64,000 nucleotides of DNA from Palaemon carinicauda (lineage: Eukaryota; Arthropoda; Malacostraca; Decapoda; Palaemonidae). Position numbers and translations under genes: made by a program. The notes below the pieces were generated by a model. It saw only the letters and a program-made list of their open reading frames with translations, was not told where the DNA came from and did not search any database. This document shows positions 42,966 to 54,900 of this stretch, piece after piece; position 1 is the stretch's first letter, and the number at the start of each line of letters is the position of its first letter. The stretch covers positions 37,318,374 to 37,382,373 of the forward strand of contig NC_090761.1 of the NCBI RefSeq assembly GCF_036898095.1. The letters run 5' to 3'.

Positions 42966-45900
42966 CTGTAACAAAAAAGAATTAGAGTTCATAATTTTTA
43001 AAATCCATATAAAATCTCTCCGTCAATAAGAATTAGAGTTCATAAATTTAAAATCCATATAAAATCTCTCCTTCAATTGATAAAATATTTGTAACCTGAA
43101 AATAAAAATACTTTTCGTTACATTGAGATGTGTACATCTTATTCCTTCACAATTTATATTACACATTGGTGGGCTACAAGCATTGGTTATGCTGGGAAAC
43201 ATTGAGGTTATTAACCCCCTTACAACAATAATGTTGCCATTAGCAAAACTAACTTGAGTCAAAAGGTGGGTACGCTATGTAAATTATAGTTGGCTATGCT
43301 ATGTAAAATATAGTTGTTCCTATGTTAATAGAAACCATAGAATAGCCATCAAAAATTTAACATGGTAGTTATAATCAATGGCAGGTAAGCGCCACCCGCC
43401 CATCAGTCTGTTGAACACTCACTTATGACTTAAGCCACAAACAGTACATGTGCAGTACCCTCGTTGCTGCTCAATCTTGGCTATCTCAATCTTTTTATTT
43501 ATCTTTGCAGTTTAACTGGAGAAGTTGATAAGCAGTTGTGTCCAGGGAAATCTTGTAAGTGTAACAAGGTTGTTTAAACCAGCCATAATCTGAGTTTGTT
43601 CCTGCACAAATATGAACCCTCGTCCTTTACTATAGGAGATAGATAACAGTGGAGCTTATTATACGAGATGGATAACAGTGAAGCTTGAAAAGGCAATTTC
43701 TGATGGTAGCAGGAAGGCAACCACTCCCTTGATTACTCACTGACAACTCGCTTGGATATCGGCCATCAGTGAAGAGATATGTTCTTTCTGGCTGGAGTTT
43801 TGCCATTTTTAATTTGGTTTCCTTTTCCAGCATTTTTGTGGATTGTGGATTGAAGGGCTTTTCGTGAATGTTCAGCATCTTCTTAGTTTGTGTTTATTCC
43901 CCAGGGTTCCTGCAAAGCTTCGTACGCATCCAAGGGCTTCCTGGAAAATATGTAAGAGTTTGTAGCCAGTTTTGTTCCTGCCTGGCATACATGGGGGGGG
44001 GGGGAAACTGGGACTTGGTTTTTCCCTGGTTGTCCTCTTTGAGGAAGCACTCTTCAGTGCCCTTAGATTCATCCTTGAGGTAGTTTCAACCACTTCCTCT
44101 CACCTGACGCTTACCTTAACAATTCTCAAGGCAGGGAGGCCTTCCTGTTTCCCTTTTGAAACGGGAGAGTACGGGAAATGGGAGAGTTTTCTCTCTGAGG
44201 AGAGTCTTTACTTCAGCATGAGTGGAACCCCTTAGGAACTTTGAGATGGATGTTCCCATGGGACCACACACCCCTCCCAGGAGCATCTCCTTCCTGTCTT
44301 CAGGTTTACCAGTTCTCCCCTCGCCTGTCCATAGATCTTCTGAGGAGAATTGTCTCCCCTGCAGAAGATCTTCCCCTTGCAAGGTGCTGTGGGTATCTTC
44401 TTCCACTTTGAATACATTCACTCTTCGGAGGTGGATCTTAGACACCTCTGGTGTCTCTCTTTAGTTTGTCTTGGAACTTCTAGATCTTCCTTCAACTGGT
44501 GACCTCAGAGTAGCTGCATTTTCACCAGTCTACCTGGTGAGTCTTTGCAGGGAGAGTCTTCCCTTTGGCACCTTCCTGGAAGAAGCACCCCTTGGTTCCT
44601 GTTTCCCTGGATCCTTATGGAACTTTTAAAACCCTCCTCCTGCCCCCCCGAAAACTTCAAATCATTCATATGCTCTGTCTCTCTCTGTAATAAATGAAAT
44701 CTTTGTTTCTTTGCCAAGTATCTACTGAGGCTTTATAATCAAGCACCACACTGCTAAAAGCTATAAAATATTGTGCATCGGCAACACGAATGAAACTCTG
44801 GTTAACGTTATGCAATTCAACACACAGTACACGTAAATAAAATATGAGAGAAGCATTTCAAATAAAACTATTGGAATTAATATGCTAATTAGAAAATGAT
44901 AGATCAAGTAATAATTATTTCTTTTAGTAAATATGAAATATCCTTCAGTAGCATGCCTTAATAATAAGGGAGTTATTTGATCAGAAAATTGAGGTTGACG
45001 ACAGACTGGGCAGGGTTGATCAGCTGATTTGAATGTAAACAATGCATAAGATTAAAACTCGCTATGTTTTTAATTATAAATACGATACTAAAATGTGGAT
45101 ATTACATGAATTATTATTGGATACAGTTGAGTGAAACACCAGGGATAGAGAAGGACGAAACAATATGACAAAGAGACGAGACAGGGGGAGGCGGTAGCCA
45201 AATTCCTTCTACTTGCACATTCCAAATCTATGCTAATTCAAATAAATTAGCAAAATCAATGAATTTGGGAAATGCGAGAAGGAATGAAAACAAGGAATGG
45301 GAATACATGGAATGAGGGATAAGAAAGGGGTTTAGAATGATTAATACGGTGAAAATGACAAATGAATGCTAGAAAAAGAGAAGATGAATGGAATTGCGAA
45401 AAATTGAGAATCAAAAGAGTTGGAAAGATACATTGTAGATGTGTGTGGGCGAGCAAAGTAAATGTAAGAAATGGATTTGGGTAGGAATTTGGAAAAGGAT
45501 TAAGGATATAATAATAATAAGTGAAGGACAATAATAATGTGAATGCATGATAGATTATATCAGTGAGGTAATTATGTGAAAGTGAATGGTCATATCCGTG
45601 GGATAACATCTTGAAATTGAATATAGGTTGACGATGGACTAAACAGATTTGATCAGCTGATTTGAATGTAAACAATGCTTGAGATTATTATTTACTATAT
45701 TTTTAATTATAAACACGATATCAAAATATGAAGATTACATGCATTGCTATTGAATACAGTTAAGTGAAACACCAGTTTAATCCAAATCCAGTTTATTTAA
45801 AAATATAGCTGTATTTTTTTACCACATTAAATGGATATACACTGTACAGAGAGAGCTAGGACCAGCTGGGTGTAGAGATAGGTAGTGGCGCACAGCGCTC

Positions 45901-48900
45901 CCAGTGTAAAGGAGCACGGGCTATTTGAAATCGTCGCCCAGCTTGAATTTTATCGTAATTTTTATCAGAATTTTTATTTAATAAGTATTGCATTGTTCTC
46001 GGCCATCCCAATGCTGTTGCCAACTATTAGAAATAAAATTCTTCATGTTGGCTAAACACTCATCACAAAGAATATTTTTTTTTCTCCTTGGCTGCGAAAA
46101 ACCGAAACCGCGAAGCAAGAAACCACAATTAACGAGGTCCGACTGTATTTGAATTGCACTAGAACCACAAGTCCTTGACAACAGCACCTTTTACTGAGTA
46201 CAGGGAGAACCAAGAAGAGGATCTCCAGGAATATGATCTCACTCTGGTTAAGGGAAGTGATTTCTTGAACACAGAAAAGGATCATAAGTTAGAGCTCACA
46301 GAAATGAGAATTATAAGCACTTCTCTGTTATTCAAGAGGAATTTCTCTATACTCCAGGTTCTCCAAGCTAAGGTGAAGAAGCGTCAAACGACCTTCTCCA
46401 CCCGCTACCTGCAGGATGTGACCCTCAGATTCCTAAGTGTTGTTACCCTAGGACCTGTTGTAGCTGCTCAGCAGGTGGTATAAGCTACCTTGGCACTTCT
46501 CAAGAGACTGGTACTGCCATTCGAGAGCTGAGGATACGGGCAAGACTGGGATGAAAGTGAAGAATACCTTTTCCTTTCAATCTTCCCTTTTCTTGGAGTA
46601 CAGCATCAGAAGACCTCTCCAGCTTCACTCATTCTCTCCGACATGTAAGCCCAGACTGCTCGTAGTTATTCCGTGCTAAAGTACTGGAGTCTTTTTTCGC
46701 ACACTCCTTAAGCGGGGGAGAGTGTGACGTAACCATGCAAACCCAATATCCAAGGAATTCAATACAGTATATCTAAAGGTTTCATTCAATAATTTAAAAG
46801 CTTGAGTCAATTGCTGGACACCAGCAAGAGAAATGTATTCTAAACACGACCAAATAAAAGACATGAGATTTCTCAAAAATTATTTTACAAAATGAAGAAT
46901 GACACTTTGTATCTCTAATAAATACAGAAAATTGTCCATGAAAAGATCTGGGTGAGGAGGAACCAATGTTCTAGACCTACTAACTAGCATGCTATGAGCT
47001 TTATTAGAGTTCAAACTACAACCCCTATAATTTGCACCACATAGTATTATCAGAATAAAATTAATGCTAGATGGAGAAAGCTGGCCAGAAACATCGACCC
47101 CACATAGACGTGGGAAAAGATGCAGACAAAGAAGAAGAATAAGTATTATAGCTAGATATCTGCTAAACTGATTCAGCAACCCCAGATCTATTTCCAAGAA
47201 ATTGGATTTATGCAAAGTGAAGTAGCAGTAGAAACATTGCATATGCAACAAGCTAGTTTTAAAAGACAAACCTTATACTGTATATACATTACAGGAAAAG
47301 TAAATGGCCAAGAAAATTACCATGAAGAACCCCAGAAATTATATTTACAGTATGTAGTCAGTATGGTGGTCAACAACAACCCATTAGTTAAAAATTCATA
47401 ATAACAGTAAAGAATACCCCATCAACTACCATCTACAGTATTAATAACAGTAACTGTACTTCATTAACCACCATCTACTAAAGTATGAAAATAAGGGTTT
47501 TAAGCAGGTCTAAAAGGGAAACTAATCATATAAACTTCATGACCAGAATCAATGGATTTCTGTACAACACCAGAAATTGTAAGAAGAGCATCACCAACAT
47601 CAAGATGTTTTGTCAACACATGTTAGTGCTTGCTTGTTGATACACTGGCCCTAGGACAAGGAAGACAATATTTCTGGAGGAACGTAGAGAGTAGAGGTCC
47701 CCTTTTTTTTGTTTTTGTTTCATTTGTTGATGTCGGCTACTCCCCTAAATTGGGGAAGTGCCTTGGTATATGTATGTATGTATATTCACTGTACCTCCAT
47801 TCCTGCCTTGCAGTCCAAACTCTCTTAACTTTCCCTTCATAGAGCAACTGAGGGGTTTCTCAACATGTTGCAAATGGTTGAAGGGCCTTACCAGTCCAAG
47901 CATCAGGCTATATAAATTTATAGATCTCATGCAAAAATAACGATAAAAAAGAAAGGGAAAAGGCAATGTCTTGATAAACCACAAGGTATCCTTGGCCCTT
48001 CTATTAAGCCTGTTCAACACACTTTGGAAAAAAAAAAAAAAAATTAATGCCAACCAATAAAAAGTGTGCTTAAATGTATTCTCCATCAAGTCAGTGGCAG
48101 GTCACAGTGCAGGGGGTGTGGCACTATCGAAGACTAGGCCTATATATCAAAGCCTATATATAAAATGCAAGTACTGTACCTGTATATCATAATGAACAAA
48201 TGGCAATTACTTAAAATTCCTAAAAGTCAAATCTGCCCTACCTGCACAGCATTAGTAGCTGCCCGATTTGCAGCATCACCGGCAAATCCCTTGGCAATGG
48301 AAGCATAATAGGTGTTACGTCGTCCCTGGTCTACTTCCCAAGCAGATTTCATCCACGCTAATCGGCCCAACTCTGTCTCCATTGCCATTTCTGCTAAGAT
48401 AAAGGACACAGCCTGTGTGGAAGAAAAGTAATTAATTATCAAGTATTGTACTGCAACACTATATTAAAAAAGCTAAGATTGTCAGTACAACGCATGAAAA
48501 GATTAACTAAGCCAAAAAGGTTCTTGAATCGAAGCACAGTGGCTAAATAAATAATCAATCTCATTGCAGTGACATGGATTATAAAATTAATAAGCATCAT
48601 TATATGTATTTGGCACTTCATAACAAAAACAAATATAAGAGATATACTGTAGAACTTTAAAAGAAAACACCACAAAAACATATTTCAAGCTTCCCAATTA
48701 AGCTGTCAGGAACATGTCCATGTGAATACTTGAATGATGTGAGAGAAGCACAAAAGTGCATTTAATACTGTGTTGAATTAAAAGATGGCATCACAAGAGA
48801 TGTTCCTCCTTCTTTCCTACTGTTATCCCTAAATTAATCTCTTAGCTACTGCTCTGTTGCACTGCAACTCACACCAGCATACTGCCTGAGAACCCCCTTT

Positions 48901-51900
48901 GATCGCCAGTACTGTATATCAACATTCACTTGAGCCAGTAATAATGATATGATAATATTAGTATAAATAATATAGTAATAATATAAGTTACTATTATTAC
49001 TGTCACTATAATCCTCATCTGAGCTATCTAGCAGATACTCAGATCCTAATTCAGAAGCACTATCATCATCCATGTACAAAACAAAATATGTGAAATAAGA
49101 CAAAAAAATGAGAAAATCATTTAAAAATTTTAATTCACAATGTTTACTATAATCCTTCATAAATAACTGCCTGAAGAATACAGGTTAAATATTCAAGAAA
49201 GCCCTCCCCATGCCTAATATAAAGATGATGTCACAGCATCCCTCAGATATTTTTTGACAGAAATGAATAGTGGGTGGAGCTTCAGCAACTCTCAGGTAAA
49301 CAATACCTTGCCTTAAACCCCTTCCAATGTATAAAAACTGCTTTGCTTGGTTAGGAACAAAAAATTATGTAGACGTATACGTTGCTTCTCTTTCTTACTG
49401 TATGGTAAAACACATAAACCTATACGTAACAGTGCTGAAGAGGCTAAGGTTGGTTGCCTGATGCGCCCTCTCCAATGCCTTCTATCAAAAGCCTCCTCTT
49501 CTCTCCATATCCTACACCTTATCTAGCCCTATAATTCTTGGCCTGCCTCTTGATCTTCTCCCTTAACAGGTTCCTCCCAAGCCCACTCACTACCTCCCCA
49601 CCATCCCTCTGCAGTATGTGCCCACACCATCTCAGTCATGACACACTAATCATCTCTGTAATCTTTATGACCCTGCCACTCATCTTATTTCATCCTTTTC
49701 AAATCTTTCAAGAAGTGATATTCCCATAATCCACCTCAGTATTCTCATCTCAGTTCTCTCAAGCTTTGCTTCATCTTTTCATCTTAAAGACATACTAATA
49801 ACTGCAAAACACAAATGGAGAGGATATTTCAATGCTCAAAATATATAAGGATCGTCAATTTTTGTTGAAGGAGCAGACTTTAGAATAGTTTGACCAGTTG
49901 TTACCATAGAGAGCAATGGAAATAAAAATGATAGCAATAGTATGGATGTAGTGGTAAATTATGGCTCAATATTCCATTAGTAAGCATAGAAGTTTATTAT
50001 TATTTGTTTAACCAAACTAATTTAAAAGATGTAATTAAAAAAAATTAAAATTCAAGACATGAGTATTTTGGGAAGACCACATTGATAAATAAAGTTACAG
50101 AGAGGTATTGTCCAGAAGATGAAAAATAGACCAAGGTTTCAAATTCTCAGATTGTTTAGGCATGCAAGAGGAGCTACTAGTAGGAAAACCTTAAAACATG
50201 GAAGTAGTAAAAGAAAATTAAGGAGAAAGGTCACAGATGAAAACCCAGAACCAATTGGAATTCAATCTGAAATTGCAAAGTCAAAAAAAGCAGAAAAGAT
50301 ATTCTATGTCTAAGCTCGCAAAGGAAAAACAATCTTAATAATAAAATCAATTATTTCTATACAGTAAGCCATATATGAAGCAAATGCAATTATAAACCAG
50401 GCTGATGACAGATCATGAAAAAGGGACCAGGACCACAAATTGGAAAGAATCTCTTACAATACCGCCACTGATTCAATTATATAATTATAAAGGAAAGACA
50501 CTAACATGAAGAAAGGATGAGTGTCATTCCCATAACAACATCAGTATCTGTAACAAATTTCAAAGTTGCTCTTGCCTAACTCATGTGGAAAAAAAAAAAC
50601 ATTGGAACAAGAGTGGAATCAATATTTCTTTACAAATAATAGTTACTACTGTACCTGGTGGTTAACAATTTGAGTACCAAACGTTTTTCTCTCCAGAGCA
50701 TATTTGGTGGCTTCATCTAAAGCCCTCTGAGATAGACCTACAGCACCAGCAGCAACAGGTGGACGGGTACGATCAAAAGCCCCCATGGCAATTTTGAAAC
50801 CAGCTCCTTCACCTGAAAATAGATAGAAATTATCTGTAATATTTTCTATTGAATATACTGTCAAACTGAATACTCAATTCAATATAAATACTATACATCC
50901 CTTGATGCTTACTCCATTACTATAATAAATAGCAAAGGGCTCAACCCTAACTCTTGTGGGTACCAACATTAATCACAAACTATTCTGATTCTCATGCCAA
51001 TGCCTTAATTATAGATATAGTTTTATGGTGAAGTAACATCATTACTTTGAGTCTTTCTGAAATCCCCCTTCTTTTATAATCACTTGTGTGAGCACTCTGT
51101 CAAATACCTTTTCATGATCTATTAATGTGGTACACTTTCTTCTTTACAAGTTAATATTCTTTTAACTACCTCATTATAAACACTGCTTCTTTTGTGGATC
51201 TCTCTGGTATGAAGACAAGCTGTTAAATAAAACGTTTTTACTATTTTTATCAGCCTTTCTTTTAGCACCTTTTAAACAACTTTCATAGCATAACAAGTTT
51301 TCCTTTTTATAATTTCCACACTGCAAAAAATACCCTTTACACGTGTACACTATATCATAAGAGTACACATTTTTCCCATTCTTCTATCCCAACTCTTCCT
51401 TCATCTTGTTTTATATACAAATATATCAAGTCACTTGTTATTCCAGGTCGTCCTGAGGCTGTCCCATTTTTCCTCTTCCAGAGGGTCTTTCAGCTGTTAT
51501 GTGCTCTGTTGGTCCTTCTATGCCTATATCATTCAGTTCATGTTCAAACTCTTCATTTAAGAGTTTTAAAAAATAATGTTCATTAATACCTCAGGATACA
51601 AAATTAATTCGTTCAGGAGTGGCTTTTGTAACATGTTTTTTTCCTATAATGAGTCACGTTTTACATATGATCCGCCTAATTTGTTCCAAGCCCCACAAAA
51701 ATATCACATCAAATTTCATAATAAAGGTTAAACTAGAATGAAATAGAGCCAAATACATTTGAATCATTCAACATACCTAACCTAACCGTTAATACTTGAG
51801 AAAACGAACTGTGACCCTTTTTGGGGTGTTTCTTTTCTACAAAATCTGCCAATTTATGATACGAAGACACCATTTCCATAATTTCTGCTGTTGTTGTAGT

Positions 51901-54900
51901 CATATCTCTGTCCTCCTCCTCCTCATCGCCAGAGAACTGATCCTGAATGACTTTCAGTTGCATTATCTCAACTTCCTCAGGTCGTCTGTTGGAAGCTCCT
52001 TTTGGTGCTCTACGAGAAGCTCATTAATGTCATCCTCATTGACAACCAGATTCATGGACCTCCCAAGTGAAATGATTTCCTCAGCCTTAGGCTGTGGAGC
52101 AGGTTCAGAATTGTCAATGGTTTCGGCTTTGCCTTCAGCTAGGCCTACGTCGAATCCCTCGAAGTCTTGTGTGGAGATGGGATCAGGCGACAGCTACTTC
52201 CACAGAGTTCAAGGTGCACCTCAAAACCTCCTGCCAAGCTTGATTGATGAGTCTGAGGCACATCCCAATATCAAAATGCTCCTTCCAAAAGTCACAAAGG
52301 GTGGGAGATGTTTTGTATAGAGCTTCTTGAAATTTTTAAATGCTTGCTGGTCCATGGGCTAAAGAAAAGGGAAGGTGTTAGGTGGAAGGTAGAGAACCTT
52401 GATAAAGGAATATTCTAAGAGGATATCATCCTCGAGGTCAGGAGGGTGAGCGCAGGCCTTGTTCAACATCAGCAGACATTTCAGAGGGAAGTGGTTCTCT
52501 TCCAGACAATTTTCAATAGTCGGACCAAAACAGAGGTTTACACACTCAGGCTTTTGCATTAGCCCTCCACATCACCGGAAGCTTCTCCTTAAGGGGCCAG
52601 GCCGGTATGCCAATATATGAGGGTATAGGATGAAAAACACAAAATAATGCAAAAATTCACTGAGCTTCAAACCTCAGAGAGTACGAGTCTGACCTCTGTC
52701 ATTCACTCAATCTTACGTCTGTTTTTCTCAAAAGAATTTCATCATGCCAAAGAGGAAAAGACAATTTTAACATCTCGCTAACATAAGGAAGAAGAAAATT
52801 TACTCTAATAAGAGTTCAGAAGTGGGTAATATCGGCGATATTAGCGGAGTTATTGAAGGAGAGAGATGATGAAGAAGCGACCGTCTCACCTAAAGAAGCA
52901 AGGTATTGAGCAAAGGGATCTTCATTTATGATTAAATTATGATAAATAACATTGTTTTGGTTTATTAATATCCAAAAAGGAAAATAAAATTAATAATAAT
53001 CATGATTTATTAATATTGTCTTTGTAAAAACACAAAGAAAAACTTTGAATGCCCGTATCTCAAAAGTATACTTATTGACCTTCAATTCTTATCTTCTCCC
53101 TTAGTTTTAAAGATATAGCACTAAAATTTGGTATGTGACTTAGAAAGACATTATAAAGCAATAAAATAGAGCCCTTTCATCCAATATTTGTTTTATATTC
53201 TTTTTCTTAATTTTTCCCCTGATTTATAGGGTTTATTTTTTTACCATAATGAAAAAATTCACATCTCGCTAAAAAAATTGACTTTTAGAAAAAAAAAAAA
53301 ACTTTTATTGGAGGTATTAGAGGTCTACATCAGGTCTCTATAGGGTAATAATCCCAGGTCTAATATTAAGTATCATGGGAGGAGATAGAATTTGAAAATC
53401 ACTCATTTTCAGGATAAATCGCCCTGGTGTAACAAAACCGAAGGTCAGAGGCAAAAATCCTATACAGATTGGAGATGTCCTAAGTCACCTTAATAAGTGG
53501 TATGAATGTCAAAGTCCTGTCCTTAAAAAACGGCATTAGCCAGCCGGCCCCTTAAGTACCTTGTGGGACTTGAAGGCTTGAGGACTCTCCAAATGACACA
53601 CCAGTAACGGCTAGACTTTACAACCTCAACTGGCATTGGCACAGAGTGAAAGGGTAAGCACGTCTTTCATAGTCTTATGCTTGGGCAGCTTCTTCTCTTC
53701 TGTCGTGATATCGGTCCGATGAGGCATTTTTTCCAAAAAAGATCAGTTTTGTCAATGTTGAACACTTACTGAGGAATGTAACCTTCTTGGAGAGTCAACT
53801 CGTCAAATTTCTTAACAAAGGCTTCGGTTGCTTTCATGTCCAAGCTGGGCAGCCTCTCCATACCACACCACAGAATGAACGCCAGTCTGTCTCCTGAATT
53901 TTTCAAACCGCATGAAGCCTTGACCTCTAAGGCTGCCTAATGCGATGTCCCTTCTTCATCGTTTTCAGTCTGAGCATGTACGAGATCACCGAAAATGGCG
54001 CTGGGCAGGTGGCAGATTACCATTTCGGTGATCGTGTCGCCAGCAATTTCCTTAGCCTTAATCTAGAGAAGTCTCTCTATCGCATCATGGACATGGCTCC
54101 TCTTACTTGAGAAGACAGTCATGCCCTACAAATCATTGCTGCTTTGATAGCTTCCTTCTGCTTAAGGATGGCGCCTCTCGTCGACGGATTTCGGCCATAC
54201 TCCTTAGAAACAACACTCAACCCCATGCCACCCTCACACTTCTAACTCATCTCCTGCTTTGTCTCCATAGAAAGCATCCTCGTCTTTCCTTGAACATCAG
54301 CAACAATCTTGGGATCCATAGCTATAGAATTACGGGTTGAAAAAAGCAACACGAAAACTATAAGTACAAAATCGAAATCACCCATACGAATTCAACCTGA
54401 ACGATAGTGAATGCCGAAAGGAAATAGTTGAAGGATGACGGCAGATTTATGACGGAAAAGATGCTGACCAATAGGAGAGCAGTATCTTGTTAGAATGGTA
54501 AAATATCGTCTATATAGCTGTCATGTTAACTATCATTTATACCTGTATAGTGTTGCCACCTGGCAATTATTTTTGTAAATAGTCTAAAGTATCTTTGGTT
54601 ATCTTACAATCTTATAAGTATCAGTGTAAGCATAAATTTTGAACAATCAACATCTTGGAGTCTTTTCCCCACAAACACTTCGTACCAAGATTTACCTGAT
54701 GACCATGGCCTCAAGAGGTTATGGGCCCAGAGTGAGCTTAATGTTTAACGGCAACGAGACGAAGAATGAACTTTGGGAGGTAAAATTTGCGGGATCTATG
54801 AGATTCCAAAAACTGTACAATGTTATCGTGCAGATGAGACCACTAAATCTGACGAGGAAGATAAAAGTGATGCATTTGCAGAACTTGTCCAATGTCTGAA

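Larger units (their letters stand above)
51585..54487 (-). mobile_element. Tigger/pogo-type DNA transposon, degraded, with nested insertion
   Basis: The transposase remnant (see next entry) is flanked on the left by non-coding sequence starting CCTCAGGATACAAAATTAAT near 51592, which has the look of Tigger-family ends (a pale CTCGGGATAC...AATTCGTTC pattern). The right end is not clear because the copia LTR begins at 54488. It is interrupted at 52593-53551 by the TTAA-flanked element. The sequence at 51700-51790 recurs at 62070-62165, implying a second copy. Confidence 0.75.

Noticed and set aside
46175..46483. 102-codon plus-strand frame
   Set aside because: No recognisable domain; near DNA-transposon end-like sequence, may be chance.
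51796..52320. 174-codon plus-strand frame
   Set aside because: Antisense of the Tigger transposase C-terminus.
52600..53540. Possible host gene inside the TTAA element
   Set aside because: No open frame of note; boundaries and target duplication explain it as a non-autonomous transposon.
51775..54319. Domesticated CENP-B/JRK-type host gene
   Set aside because: Stops, a lost catalytic Asp and a nested insertion show a decayed transposon without sign of a maintained frame.
54107..54340. 77-codon plus-strand frame
   Set aside because: Antisense of the CENP-B-like N-terminus of the Tigger transposase.
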